Assembly (NCBI GenBank): GCA_021818955.1
Contig: JAKASR010000024.1
Coordinates: 1 to 55,984 of the forward strand
Length of the DNA stretch: 55,984 nucleotides
Origin: Acidobacteriota bacterium
GTDB lineage: Bacteria > Acidobacteriota > Terriglobia > Terriglobales > SCQP01
Reading direction: 5' to 3'
Below, piece after piece: positions 44,703 to 54,602 of this stretch; the stretch's first letter is position 1, and the number at the start of each line of letters is the position of its first letter. Made by a program: the position numbers and the translations under genes. The notes below the pieces were generated by a model. That model searched no databases. It saw only the letters and a program-made list of their open reading frames with translations, and was not told the DNA's origin.

Positions 44703-46156
44703 CCGCCTCCGACGCGCTTGCGCTCTTGCCCTGGATCGTGCTGGCCGCGACCGCCATCGTGGTCATGATGGGCATCGCTTTTCGCCGCCGCCATGGCTTG
44801 ACGCTCGGCTTGTCGCTGGCCGGCCTGGTGGCCTCGCTGGTTTCGCTCTATTTAGCCGCGCCGCTGGCGCCGCGCCAAGTCACGCCGCTGCTGGTGGTCG
44901 ATCGCTACTCGCTTTTCTTTTTCGGCCTGCTGGTGGCGGCGGAGCTGGTCATTGTCATTTTGCTCTACGACTATCTGGGCCGGCAGGAAGGGCCGCGCGA
45001 AGAACTTTACCTGCTCAGCCTGATCGCCACCCTGGGCGGCGCCGTGCTCGTCGCGAGCACCCATTTCGCCTCGTTTTTTCTGGGCTTGGAGATGATGAGC
45101 GTCTCGCTTTACGCCATGATCGCCTATCTCGGCCCGCGCCGGCTTTCGCTCGAGGCCGGCGTCAAATACCTGGTGCTTGCCGCCGCTTCGGCCGCGTTTT
45201 TGCTCTTCGGCATCGCCCTGATCTATGCCGCCCTGGGGACGCTCGCGTTCAACCGTTTCGCCGCCGCGCTTGCCGCCGTGCCTGGGCACGCTGCTCTGGC
45301 GAATACCTCGATGCTGGCCGCCGGCGTGGCCCTGGTGCTTACCGGCATCGGCTTCAAAATGGCCGTCGCCCCGTTTCACCTCTGGACCCCAGACGTCTAT
45401 CAGGGCGCCGCCGCCCCTGTCACCGCCTGGATTTCCACTCTCTCCAAGGGCGCCATCGTGGCGCTCCTGTTGCGCTTTCTGTTGAGCTTTCACGCCGCCC
45501 ACCGCGGCATCCTGCTGGTCGTCAGCCTGATCGCCATCGCGTCCATGATCGTGGGCAATCTGCTCGCCCTGCTGCAGGACAACGTGAAACGCATTCTGGC
45601 CTATTCCTCGATTGCCCACATGGGTTATCTGCTGGTGGCCGTGCTGGCCGCCCTGCGTGCGGGTAATCCGCAATTGGCCATCGAAGCCGCCGCTTTTTAT
45701 CTGGTGGCCTACTTCCTCACCACCCTCGCCGCCTTTGGCGTCATCGGCGCGCTTTCCAACTCCTCCGGCGAGCCGGAATTGGTTGACGATTATCGCGGCC
45801 TGTTTTGGCGCCGTCCGGCGGTGGCTACCGTGTTCGTCTTTTCGCTGTTTTCGCTCGCCGGTATTCCCGCCACCGCCGGCTTCATCGGCAAGTATTATCT
45901 CGTCGCCGCCGGAGCCTCCGTCGCCGTCTGGACGCCGGTGATCGTGCTGGTGGCCTCGAGCGTGATCGGCCTGTTTTACTATTTGCGGATTGTAATGACG
46001 CTCTTCGCCACGCCCGATCCATTGCCGCGGGCCTTCTCCGGCCGCATCACCCCTTGGAGCGGCGTCGTGCTGGGCGTCATGTTGGCCGGCCTCGTCTGGC
46101 TGGGATTTGACCCCAACCCGATGATCCGCCTCCTCCACTCTCTGCCCCCGCTCTAA
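44699..46156 (+). CDS. nuoN: NADH-quinone oxidoreductase subunit N
   Basis: 485 residues, third antiporter-like subunit: GFKMAVAPFHLWTPDVYQGA and NVKRILAYSSIAHMGYLLV are diagnostic. ATGA overlap with nuoM. Last gene of the operon; no strong terminator follows directly, though a GCGGCC-GTGCCGC hairpin lies at 46197-46209. Confidence 0.96.
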   Translation: MTASDALALLPWIVLAATAIVVMMGIAFRRRHGLTLGLSLAGLVASLVSLYLAAPLAPRQVTPLLVVDRYSLFFFGLLVAAELVIVILLYDYLGRQEGPREELYLLSLIATLGGAVLVASTHFASFFLGLEMMSVSLYAMIAYLGPRRLSLEAGVKYLVLAAASAAFLLFGIALIYAALGTLAFNRFAAALAAVPGHAALANTSMLAAGVALVLTGIGFKMAVAPFHLWTPDVYQGAAAPVTAWISTLSKGAIVALLLRFLLSFHAAHRGILLVVSLIAIASMIVGNLLALLQDNVKRILAYSSIAHMGYLLVAVLAALRAGNPQLAIEAAAFYLVAYFLTTLAAFGVIGALSNSSGEPELVDDYRGLFWRRPAVATVFVFSLFSLAGIPATAGFIGKYYLVAAGASVAVWTPVIVLVASSVIGLFYYLRIVMTLFATPDPLPRAFSGRITPWSGVVLGVMLAGLVWLGFDPNPMIRLLHSLPPL

Positions 46157-46292
46157 TTCTTCTTGTTTGTCACGCATTTCATGCTGCGCGGGGTATGCGG
46201 CCGTGCCGCTGTGAACGAAGTGGCTTGGACGCAAGTCTTATCGAGCGGGAAAATCAAGGTGTCATGCTGATAAATTATTGATTCTAAATGGC

Positions 46293-46370
46293 ATATTCGC
46301 CATGCGCCCGATTTCGGCCGGACCTTTGCGAAAGCGTCAGCGCCTAAAAGTAAAAGCGGCCGAGCCGCTT
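46293..46370 (+). repeat. Module D (locus 16)
   Basis: CATATTCGCCATGCGCCCG through CGTCAGCGCCTAAAAGTAAAA to AAGCGGC-CGA-GCCGCTT. Between nuoN and the glycosyltransferase, both plus strand. A lone GCGGCC-GTGCCGC hairpin at 46197-46209 may be a second scrap. Confidence 0.88.
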
Positions 46371-46400
46371 GATGGCCCATAATTTTCGAAAGCCGCTAAG

Positions 46401-47486
46401 ATGAAAATCGCCCTGATTGCACCGCTGGTCGCTCCCTTGCGCGAGCCGCAAATGGGAGGCGCGCAGGCCTTGTTGGCGGATTTAGCCATTGGCTTGTCCG
46501 CGCGCGGGCATCAGGTCCTGGTGTACGCCTCGAGCGGTTCCGTTATTCCGGGTGTCTCGGTCGTGGATACCGGCATAGACGCCACCCGCTTGCTGGCCTC
46601 GCGGGTCGCCATTGAAAAACGCGAGCCGGAAACGGAGCTTGAGGACGAGGGCGCGGTGGAAGCCGCCTTCGCCGGCATCTTTTCCGACCTGCGTCGCCGC
46701 GGCTTCGACCTGGCCCACAATCACGCCTTTGACGCGCCCGCCATTCGCCTCTCCGCTTCGCTATCTATCCCGGTCGTGCATACCCTGCACATGACGCCCG
46801 CGGCGGAAATCGCCGAGGCTTTATTCTCATCCGCCCGCGTTGGCCGCCGGCCCGCGGTGGCTTGCGTTTCGCGCGCATCGGCGCGTGATTGGAGCCGCTT
46901 AATTAATGTTGATGCGGTGCTGTCCAATGGCATTCCGGTTGCGCGCATTCCCTGGTCCGCATCGCCCGGCGAGGGTGCGGTCTTTGCCGGCAGATTCAGC
47001 CCGGAAAAAGGCGCGGCGGAAGCGATTGCGATCGCCCGCGCGGCGGCCATCCCGCTGGCGCTTTATGGGGAAGCCTACGATCCTGCCTACGCGCGGGAAA
47101 AAATCGAGCCATTTCGAGGGATCTCGGGAATCACGCTGCATCCCGCCGCGTCCCGCGCCCGGCTTTGGGAAATCATGCGCCATGCCGCCGTGCTGTTATG
47201 TCCATCGAACTGGGAAGAACCCTTTGGACTGGCGCCGGCCGAAGCGCAGGCCGCGGGCACGCCGGTGGTGGGGTTTCGTCGCGGCGGCTTGCCCGAGGTT
47301 GTGGAAGATGGCGTCACCGGTTTTTTGACCCCGCCCGGCGATATTGCCGCCGCCGCGCGGGCCGTAGCGCAAATCGGCGCCCTGTCCCGCGCCGTTTGCC
47401 GCCGGCATGCGGAAACCAAGCTGGATATGCCGGCTTGCCTGCACGCCCACGAACGCCTCTATGCCCGGCTGGTCGACAAGCGTTAA
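46401..47486 (+). CDS. Glycosyltransferase family 4 (GT-B fold)
   Basis: 361 residues. N-terminal domain starts MKIALIAPLVAP with the nucleotide-loop QMGGAQALLADLAIGLSARG; the C-terminal domain has AVFAGRFSPEKG, CPSNWEEPFGLAPAEAQAAG (EPFG donor-sugar motif) and TPVVGFRRGGLPEVVEDG. Retaining sugar transfer to an unknown acceptor; no polysaccharide cluster around it. Confidence 0.9.
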   Translation: MKIALIAPLVAPLREPQMGGAQALLADLAIGLSARGHQVLVYASSGSVIPGVSVVDTGIDATRLLASRVAIEKREPETELEDEGAVEAAFAGIFSDLRRRGFDLAHNHAFDAPAIRLSASLSIPVVHTLHMTPAAEIAEALFSSARVGRRPAVACVSRASARDWSRLINVDAVLSNGIPVARIPWSASPGEGAVFAGRFSPEKGAAEAIAIARAAAIPLALYGEAYDPAYAREKIEPFRGISGITLHPAASRARLWEIMRHAAVLLCPSNWEEPFGLAPAEAQAAGTPVVGFRRGGLPEVVEDGVTGFLTPPGDIAAAARAVAQIGALSRAVCRRHAETKLDMPACLHAHERLYARLVDKR

Positions 47487-47564
47487 CATCCGCGTCAGGC
47501 CGGGAAAAAGCAAAGCCGAGTCCTCATCGAGCCATCCTTCTGGCGGGAGGGGCTTGATGCAATC

Positions 47565-47598
47565 GTCAGCGCCTGAAAGTAAAAGCGGCCGTGCCGCC
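47565..47598 (+). repeat. End of module D (locus 17)
   Basis: GTCAGCGCCTGAAAGTAAAA followed by GCGGC-CGT-GCCGC only. Between two plus-strand genes. Confidence 0.8.
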
Positions 47599-47675
47599 GC
47601 GAGCGCTATTTGCTTGTCAAAACGCTCTTCCTGGCCTATGATCCCGCCAAGCCTCCACGAATAACGAGGACCAAT

Positions 47676-49007
47676 ATGCCCAACTTGCCCGAATATCTGG
47701 CTGCCTCGACGCCCAATCCCGCCGCCAATCGTGCGCCCTGGTACAAAAATACCGCCCCCGCCTATGCCGGCATTTTTCTCTGGGTGGCGTTTTACCTGCA
47801 AATGTCGGGGACGACCCTGAGCCAGGCCGGGGTGGGCATCTGTCTGCTCGGTCTGTTGTTGGCCGGGCTACTGTGTTTTGCGCTTTATTACTACGTCCCC
47901 GGCATGCTGGGCATGCGGACCGGGCGTCCGCTCTACATCGTCGGCGCTTCCACCTTTGGTTCCACCGGCGGCTATCTGATGCCGGGCCTGCTGATGGGCG
48001 CCTTGCAGATTGGCTGGTTTTCGGTGGCCACCTTCGTTGCCACCGACTTCATCCTGAAAGGTTTCGACAGCCAGCATTGGCTTGCAGGCGAGCCGCGCGG
48101 CCTGTTTATCGCCATCGCCATCGTCTGGGGATACGGCTTGGCTTGGGTTGCCATTAAAGGCATTCAATACATCGCCCGCGTGGCTCAGGTGCTGAATTGG
48201 ATTCCGCTATTAATGCTGTTGATCGTGTTCTTCTCGATGCGCTCCGGCGTGAGTGCCTATCACCCGCCTGCTCAGCATCCCTGGCTGGCGCTGGCGGCTA
48301 TGCTGGAAATCGTCATTGGCTTTTTCGCCACCGCCGGCGCCGCCGGCGCCGATTTCGGTCTTAACAATCGCAACCCTTCCGATATCCGCTGGGGTGGCCT
48401 GATTGGCATTACCCTGGCCATCGTAGTGGCCGGCGGCCTGGCCGTGCTGTCGGTGGCCGGAGCGATTGGCCGCGGCCTGACGGCCAGCTACAATTTTTCT
48501 AACGCCATTTCCGGCGTCGGCGCGCTCTCCGGCATCATGTTTTTCCTCTTCGCGCTGGCCTCGCTGGTGCCCACTTGTTTTTGCGCCTTCATCGCCTCCA
48601 ATAGCTTCACCACCATGCTGCCGCGCATCCCGCGCTGGCTTTCAACCCTGGTGGGCGTCACCATCGGCGTATGGCTTGCGGCCAGCGGAGCCGCCAATCA
48701 CCTGGTCATGTTTTTTAACATCGTCGGCGCCTCCTTTGCGCCTATTTGCGGCGCCATGGCCGCCGATTACCTGTTGGCCGGCAAACAATGGACCGGGCCG
48801 CGCGCCGGCATCAACTGGGCCGGTTACCTGGCCTGGGCGGCCGGCTTCCTGATCGGCCTGGCCGGCATGTTCAACTGGATTTCCTGGGATAACCCGGCGG
48901 CGCTGTACTCCTTCTTCGCCGGCTTCCTGGTCTACTGGGCGCTGGCCAAGGCGGGCCTGCGGCCGGCGGTGCTGAGCCTGGAAAGCGCGGGCCGCGCCGG
49001 CGCTTAA
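47676..49007 (+). CDS. NCS1-type nucleobase:cation symporter-like permease
   Basis: 443 residues, about 12 membrane helices. N-terminus NRAPWYKNTAPAYAGIFLW with motifs like cytosine permease (GTTLSQAG, GADFGLNNRNPSDIRWGG). Transports a purine, pyrimidine or related compound; specificity not readable. ATG 47676 with GAGGA six bases upstream. Convergent with uxaC, 16 bases between stops. Confidence 0.85.
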   Translation: MPNLPEYLAASTPNPAANRAPWYKNTAPAYAGIFLWVAFYLQMSGTTLSQAGVGICLLGLLLAGLLCFALYYYVPGMLGMRTGRPLYIVGASTFGSTGGYLMPGLLMGALQIGWFSVATFVATDFILKGFDSQHWLAGEPRGLFIAIAIVWGYGLAWVAIKGIQYIARVAQVLNWIPLLMLLIVFFSMRSGVSAYHPPAQHPWLALAAMLEIVIGFFATAGAAGADFGLNNRNPSDIRWGGLIGITLAIVVAGGLAVLSVAGAIGRGLTASYNFSNAISGVGALSGIMFFLFALASLVPTCFCAFIASNSFTTMLPRIPRWLSTLVGVTIGVWLAASGAANHLVMFFNIVGASFAPICGAMAADYLLAGKQWTGPRAGINWAGYLAWAAGFLIGLAGMFNWISWDNPAALYSFFAGFLVYWALAKAGLRPAVLSLESAGRAGA

Positions 49008-49023
49008 ATGAAGCGCGTTGCTT

Positions 49024-50460
49024 TCAGGCTTTCACCATCTCCGTGGCGGACTCCTTCCCTAGCGGAAACTGGAAGTACCGCTCCGCGTTGGCGTAGCAAA
49101 TATCCGCGATCATTCGCCCGGCGGACTTTTCCTCGGCCGCCAACTCGCCCGATTCCAGCTCGCGTCCCGCCAGATTGCAAAGCACGCGGCGGAAGTATTC
49201 ATGCCGCGGATACGACATAAATGACCGGGAATCCGTCACCATACCCACAAACCGCGCCAGCAGCCCGGTTTCCGAGAGCGCGTTGAGCTGGGCTTCGATG
49301 CCCGCCTTGTGATCGTTAAACCACCAGGCGCTGCCCAACTGCATTTTGCCCGGAATTGAGCCGTCCTGAAAACAGCCGGCCAGCGTGGAAAGCATGGTGT
49401 TGTCGGCGGGGTTGAGGTTATAAAACACCATTTTCGGCAGCGCATTTTCCTCGCTCAGCCGCCCGAGAAACGCCGCCAATCCGGCGGCCTGCGGGTGATC
49501 GTTGATGGCGTCGTACCCGGTATCGCGCCCGAGCCGGCGCATCATGGGCGGGTTGATGTTGCGCAGCGCGCCGAGATGCAGTTGCATCGCCCAGCCTTGC
49601 TCGGCGTCCAGGTGAGCGCAATAGTGCAGCAGGTAACCGGTCATGCGCGCGGCGTCTTCGGCAGGCAGGGCTTTGCCGGCGCGCAAGCTGGCAAAATGGC
49701 GTTCGGCCTCCGCCCTGGAGCAGATCGTCCCCGGGCACGCCGGCAGTCCATGATCGGATGCCCGGCAGCCGAGTTCATGAAAAGCTTGGTGCCGCGCCTG
49801 CAAAGCCAGCTCCAGGTCGCCGAGCCGCGCGATTTCTGTATTGGCCGCCGCTCCCAGCCGGTTCAGCCAGGCGCGGAAAACGCCTTCTTCCCCCAGTAAG
49901 GTGATGGCGTTGGGACGGAACGTGGGGAAAACCTGCGCCGGCGCCGGATGCTGCGCCAGTTCCCGGTGCGCCGCTAGATCGTCGGCCGGGTCGTCCGTGG
50001 TGCACACCGCCCTTACCTTAAACTTGCGCAGTATGGCTTGTGGCCGCAATTCATCGCCCGCCAGCAGCTCGTTGGCCCGCTTCCAGATTGCCGGCGCGGT
50101 GCTTTCATTGAGCTCCGGCTCGATGTCGAAATATCGCGCCAGCTCGAGCGCGTTCCAGTGATAAATCGGGTTGCGCAGCGTATGCGGCGCGGTTCGCGCC
50201 CAAGCCAGGAATTTATCCCATGCCGGCGCTTCGCCCGTGCACAGCCGCTCCTCGACGCCGTTGGCGCGCATCAGCCGCCATTTGTAATGATCGCCCTCCA
50301 GCCAGATCTGGTGCAGGTCGCGAAACCGCTCGTTGCGCGCGATGGTTTCCGCGGTAAGGTGGCAATGAAAATCCAGGATGGGCTGGCCTTGGGCGTAGTC
50401 ATGAAACAGCCGTTGCGCCGCCGCCGTGGTTAGCAGGAAATTTTCGCTGATCCGGCCCAT
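49024..50460 (-). CDS. uxaC: Glucuronate isomerase
   Basis: 478 residues; interconverts D-glucuronate/D-fructuronate and D-galacturonate/D-tagaturonate, first step of hexuronate use. Amidohydrolase-superfamily barrel: ILDFHCHLTAETIA at the start, VRAVCTTDDPADDL, MQLHLGALRNINPPM, GMVTDSRSFMSYPRHEYFRR. No other uronate genes are in the window. Confidence 0.95.
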   Translation of the reverse strand: MGRISENFLLTTAAAQRLFHDYAQGQPILDFHCHLTAETIARNERFRDLHQIWLEGDHYKWRLMRANGVEERLCTGEAPAWDKFLAWARTAPHTLRNPIYHWNALELARYFDIEPELNESTAPAIWKRANELLAGDELRPQAILRKFKVRAVCTTDDPADDLAAHRELAQHPAPAQVFPTFRPNAITLLGEEGVFRAWLNRLGAAANTEIARLGDLELALQARHQAFHELGCRASDHGLPACPGTICSRAEAERHFASLRAGKALPAEDAARMTGYLLHYCAHLDAEQGWAMQLHLGALRNINPPMMRRLGRDTGYDAINDHPQAAGLAAFLGRLSEENALPKMVFYNLNPADNTMLSTLAGCFQDGSIPGKMQLGSAWWFNDHKAGIEAQLNALSETGLLARFVGMVTDSRSFMSYPRHEYFRRVLCNLAGRELESGELAAEEKSAGRMIADICYANAERYFQFPLGKESATEMVKA

Positions 50461-50584
50461 GGAAATATTTACAGCATAACCCGCCGCAAGCCGGCATTAT
50501 TTGCTTGCTTTTCGTTTGCGGGCGCGCTAGGTTTCGCCCGAGATCGGTTGTATTGCAGTTCACAATGCCACTTCAGGAGGGGGT

Positions 50585-51037
50585 ATGCAACGTCCTACGG
50601 GAGTTACCATTCTGGCGGTGCTCGATTTGATTGGCGCCGCACTTTGTGTCTTGTTTGCCTTAGGCGCGGGCGCATTGAGCGCCTTTCTGGGCACGGCGGC
50701 GGCTTCGCAATCCCACAGCCCGCTAGGGGTCATCGTCGGCCTCGGTGGAGCGGTCGCCGCCGTCGTATTCCTGCTCTTTGCGGCGCTGGCAATTGCGATC
50801 GGCATTGGCATGCTCAAGCTGCACAATTGGGCGCGGCTGACCACCATCGTCTTAACCGCGTTGGGGGTGGCTTCCGCCCTGCTGGGAATCCTGACCTCGA
50901 TGGCGCATTTCGTCATCGGAGTCTTGATTTACCAGTTGATTGTGGTCGCGATTGACGTCTGGATTATCGTCTATTTGCTGAAGCCGCACGTCAAGGCTGC
51001 CTTTGCCGGCGGCAACGCGTCCACGGCCGCGGCCTGA
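50585..51037 (+). CDS. Small membrane protein, four helices
   Basis: 150 residues, four predicted membrane segments; PTGVTILAVLDLIGAALCVL at the start, MLKLHNWARLTTIVL in the middle and DVWIIVYLLKPHVKAAF at the end resemble small bacterial DUF proteins of unknown function. Strong ribosome site AGGAGG four bases before ATG. Confidence 0.7.
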   Translation: MQRPTGVTILAVLDLIGAALCVLFALGAGALSAFLGTAAASQSHSPLGVIVGLGGAVAAVVFLLFAALAIAIGIGMLKLHNWARLTTIVLTALGVASALLGILTSMAHFVIGVLIYQLIVVAIDVWIIVYLLKPHVKAAFAGGNASTAAA

Positions 51038-51054
51038 TGGCGCTTTCGATCGCC

Positions 51055-53082
51055 TTAGGGCAGGGGAATATAGTTCACAATCGGGACGTTATTCACCTCG
51101 GCGGTGGGATCCACCTGGTTGGCGTCCTGAGGTGATGGCGCGGCGGGCGCGGCCAGAAGTTGCTGTAAATCCACCTTCACCAGCATGGTCTGGTCCGCCC
51201 GCAGCGCCAGCGCGTAGGAATGGCCGTTCATGCCGATAAAGGTCGACAGCGAATGCGGCGCCGTGTTCCAGACGATGCCGTCTGGACCGATTCCCAGGTT
51301 GGCCCAGCGCATGCCCATCGCCTTGTCGGTTCCGGGAGAGACGGTGGTGGGAGAGGCTAGGCTGCCGCTCACCGGCGAAGCGGGCAATTGCGCCACCGCC
51401 ACGCATTCGCCCGCGTTGGCCAGCCAGGCCAGATGTGAGGAAAATTCCAGGCTGCTATTTTCCCAGGCGCCGCTGCAGCTCGCGGTAATCGCGAACGAGA
51501 GCGAAGGCGCCGTGATCTGCACATTGCTGGCGCTGGCGAGATTGAAATTCGTCAGCGTGTAATTCGAGCTGGCTTCATCGGCGGTAAGCGCGATGTCCGT
51601 TGCCGGATCGAAGGCGGTGCTGTCGGGTTGAGCGCCAACTCCGTTGCTGCCGCTGGCGGGGGCATAGCTGGCTAGGCTCCCGTTGGCGAGGTTGAGCACG
51701 TCCATGCCGCTGCCGTTGCTGTTGGCGTAGGGGATATAAACGTTCTGGGTATTGGGATCGTAGGCAAAATCTTCCGCCGCCGGCGCGCTCATCGCGGCCG
51801 AGGTCTTGCCGCTGGATAAATCCATCGTCATGTATCCCGACGCGGTATCGAGCACCGCCAGATTGCGGATCGAATCCACCACGATGGCGCAGACGGTGCA
51901 GGAGCCATCGTCCAGCTTCACGCTGCCGCTCGCCGGAATGGGATAGGTGTGTATAACCGTGTCCTGAGTCGCGTCCACTACCGCCAGCTCGGGCGTGGTG
52001 GCGCTGACGACGGCTACGGTGTGGTTGGCCGGATTGGCTGCGGCCGCGGTTGGCGCGAACCCGCTGGGCAGGCTGATGGTGACCGTCTGTCCGGTGGTCG
52101 TCTGCAGCGTCGTGCCGCTGTCGGCGTTGACTACCGCCAGCTCGTTCAAGGCCGTTAACGGCACGAAAGCCGTATTGGCATAGACCGGCAGCGTGCTGCC
52201 GGGGTTGTTGGGATCGGGGGTGGTGCCGATCTGCTCGATCTGCACCGCGATCGTCGAGGCTGCCGCCGGGCTTGAGGGTTCCCCGATGACCAGGGCGGGC
52301 GTCCCGCTGCGGGCGCCGCTGAAATTGGTGGAAGGGGTATTGTTGGCTTTCACCACCAGCAGCCCCGGCAGCGTGACTTGCACCGGCGCTTGCAGCTCGC
52401 CGAAGGGCATGGTCTGGTTGGGGTTGACGTCGGTGACCGTGCCCGTTTGCGCGCCGCTGACCGTCACCGTCGTAGCGGGATAAAAAAACTGGCCTTGGAT
52501 ATCCAGCGTGTATTGGGCTCCCGCGGTCAAAAACGATGGCGAGACCGAACTGATGTTGGCGGTCGGGTATTTCAACTGCAGCGGCGAGATTGCAAAACTG
52601 GCGGGGGCGGCCGCTGGAATCGCCATGAGCTCGATCGTGTTGAAGTTGGGCAGCAGCGTGGGGGCGGTATAGATTCCCGTGCTGGGGGTGATGGTTCCTA
52701 GCGTCGCGCAGGTGCTGCCCGCCGGCGGGTTCTGGGGACACGCTTTCAGGTAATTGTTGCCGTCGTTGGGATCGGGATCTTGAATGGCCCAGGTGATGTT
52801 GGAGCTTTGGCCGCTCTGCAGGTTTTGCAGCACCGCTTTGCACTGAATCTGTGTGGCGATGATGTTTCCGTTGGCATCGGTGGTGGCCAGCGGAATCGAT
52901 AACGGGCTCCCCAGGACAGGGGCGGGCTGCGTAATCGTGACCGCCAGCGCCGGGGGCTGGTAATAGTATTGGCTGCAGCCGCCGAGCACCAGCATGGCGG
53001 CCAGCGTCGCAGCCGCGGTAATAAGCCCGGCCGAACGGAGTTTGGTCACGGCAAGGAGAAAAGAAAAGAAACGGTTCTGCAT
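51055..53082 (-). CDS. Lipoprotein with IPT-like and beta-propeller regions
   Basis: 675 residues. Signal peptide with lipobox LVLGGC (C36). The N-terminal half has Ig/IPT-like strands (ISSVSPSFLTAGAQYTLDIQ), the C-terminal half has propeller-like repeats (LAVVDATQDTVIHTYPI, FAYDPNTQNVYIPYANSNG). Rich in Ala, Ser, Thr, Pro. Such proteins are common in Acidobacteriota; surface role unknown. Confidence 0.8.
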   Translation of the reverse strand: MQNRFFSFLLAVTKLRSAGLITAAATLAAMLVLGGCSQYYYQPPALAVTITQPAPVLGSPLSIPLATTDANGNIIATQIQCKAVLQNLQSGQSSNITWAIQDPDPNDGNNYLKACPQNPPAGSTCATLGTITPSTGIYTAPTLLPNFNTIELMAIPAAAPASFAISPLQLKYPTANISSVSPSFLTAGAQYTLDIQGQFFYPATTVTVSGAQTGTVTDVNPNQTMPFGELQAPVQVTLPGLLVVKANNTPSTNFSGARSGTPALVIGEPSSPAAASTIAVQIEQIGTTPDPNNPGSTLPVYANTAFVPLTALNELAVVNADSGTTLQTTTGQTVTISLPSGFAPTAAAANPANHTVAVVSATTPELAVVDATQDTVIHTYPIPASGSVKLDDGSCTVCAIVVDSIRNLAVLDTASGYMTMDLSSGKTSAAMSAPAAEDFAYDPNTQNVYIPYANSNGSGMDVLNLANGSLASYAPASGSNGVGAQPDSTAFDPATDIALTADEASSNYTLTNFNLASASNVQITAPSLSFAITASCSGAWENSSLEFSSHLAWLANAGECVAVAQLPASPVSGSLASPTTVSPGTDKAMGMRWANLGIGPDGIVWNTAPHSLSTFIGMNGHSYALALRADQTMLVKVDLQQLLAAPAAPSPQDANQVDPTAEVNNVPIVNYIPLP

Positions 53083-53253
53083 CCAGGAATGTCCGATTAT
53101 AACGGAACTCGCCCTTTTGCTGCGGAGATTTCAGCTAGCCGCCGGAGAGGGCCGCCTGTCGGCCGTCATTCCCGGCTGGCCGGTGGCTTGTTTTTCCCCC
53201 GCTGCCCGGGCGTCTTGTCCTCCAGAAGCTTTAAGCAGAACGGCTGCGCCCAT

Positions 53254-53347
53254 AAGCGTTAACGGTCGAGTCGGGCAGCCATGCGTCCGGTTTCGGCCGG
53301 ACCTTTGCGAAAGCGTCAGCGCCTAAAAGTAAAAGCGGCCGAGCCGC
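53254..53347 (+). repeat. Modular repeat A-D, internal modules missing (locus 18)
   Basis: A (AAGCGTTAACGGTCGAGTCG) joined directly to D (CATGCGTCCGGTTTCGG) with a terminal GCGGC-CGA-GCCGC hairpin. In the gap (53083-53460) between divergent lipoprotein and tdh genes; nothing else seen there. Confidence 0.88.
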
Positions 53348-53460
53348 ATTCCGTGCGCAATGGCGCATGCTAACATGCCAGTTTGGCCTGAAGAGGTTCG
53401 ATTCGGCACCTTTAGTTTCGCGGCAGCCGAATCCCTGCCGCTCGCCAGCCGGTAATTTCC

Positions 53461-54558
53461 ATGCAAAAGAGCATGCGCGCATTGGTGAAAGCAACCGCTG
53501 CTCCGGGTGCGGAGTTGCGCGAAGTTCCGCGTCCGGAACCCGCCGCCGGGGAAGTCCTGGTGCGCGTTAAAACCGCCTCCATCTGCGGCACCGATCTGCA
53601 CATCTATGGCTGGGACCGCTGGGCGCAAAGCCGCATTCACCCGCCGCTGGTTTTCGGACATGAGTTCTGCGGCAATATCGAGCGGCTGGGCCCGTCCGTG
53701 ACCGGATTGTCCGAAGGCGATTTCGTCTCCGCCGAAATGCATATCGCTTGCGGGCATTGCTTCCAATGCCGCACCGGTGAAGCCCATATCTGCTCCGACG
53801 TGCGCATCCTGGGCGTCGATGGTCCGGGGTGTTTCGCCGAATACGTCGTCATTCCCGCCGGCAATATCTGGCGCATCGCCGAGGGCATTTCGCCGGATTA
53901 TGCCGCCATCCTCGATCCGCTCGGGAATGCCGTCCACACCGTGCTCGCCGGCGCGGTCGCCGGGCGCAGCGTGGCCGTGGTGGGTTGCGGGCCGATCGGT
54001 TTGATGGCGATCGCCATCTGTTGCGCCGCCGGCGCCTCCCCCATCTTCGCCATCGAACCCCATCCCGAGCGCCGACGCCTGGCCCAAGCCATGGGCGCCG
54101 ACGCCGTCTTCGCTGCCGGCGAGCAGGAAGCCGAAGCCGCCATCCTGGCCCGCACGCCGGGCCGCGGCGTGGATGTGGGGCTGGAGTTTTCCGGCCATCC
54201 CCAGGGCGTGCGTTCCACCCTGCGTTTGACCCGCCGTGGCGGGCGCGTCAGTTTGCTGGGCATTCCGGGACGCCCGCTGGAAATCGATCTCGCCCGCGAT
54301 GTCATTTTCAAGGGCCTCACCCTCCAGGGCATCAACGGCCGGCGCATGTTCGAGACTTGGTATGAAATGGAACGCCTGCTGCTTTCCGGCCAACTCCATC
54401 TCGAACCCCTGTTCACCGATCGCCTGCCGATGGAGCAGTTCGAGCACGGCCTCGACCGCCTGCGCCAGGGCCTGGCCGCGAAAATTTTGTTGTATCCCCA
54501 TGGCATGGAGCCGGCGGCGTCGGCTTCGCGAACGCAAGCTCATGCCCTGCGCGATTGA
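53461..54558 (+). CDS. tdh: L-threonine 3-dehydrogenase
   Basis: 365 residues, zinc-dependent alcohol dehydrogenase family. Catalytic zinc: C42, H67, E68 (SICGTD, FGHEFCG). Structural zinc: C97, C100, C103, C111. VVGCGPIGLMAIAI binds NAD. Oxidises L-threonine to 2-amino-3-ketobutyrate. The adjacent kbl gene confirms the role. Confidence 0.94.
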   Translation: MQKSMRALVKATAAPGAELREVPRPEPAAGEVLVRVKTASICGTDLHIYGWDRWAQSRIHPPLVFGHEFCGNIERLGPSVTGLSEGDFVSAEMHIACGHCFQCRTGEAHICSDVRILGVDGPGCFAEYVVIPAGNIWRIAEGISPDYAAILDPLGNAVHTVLAGAVAGRSVAVVGCGPIGLMAIAICCAAGASPIFAIEPHPERRRLAQAMGADAVFAAGEQEAEAAILARTPGRGVDVGLEFSGHPQGVRSTLRLTRRGGRVSLLGIPGRPLEIDLARDVIFKGLTLQGINGRRMFETWYEMERLLLSGQLHLEPLFTDRLPMEQFEHGLDRLRQGLAAKILLYPHGMEPAASASRTQAHALRD

Positions 54559-54602
54559 GCGCCCGGCCCGCGTGCCGCGCGTCCAAAAAGGAGATGTGCA
54601 TC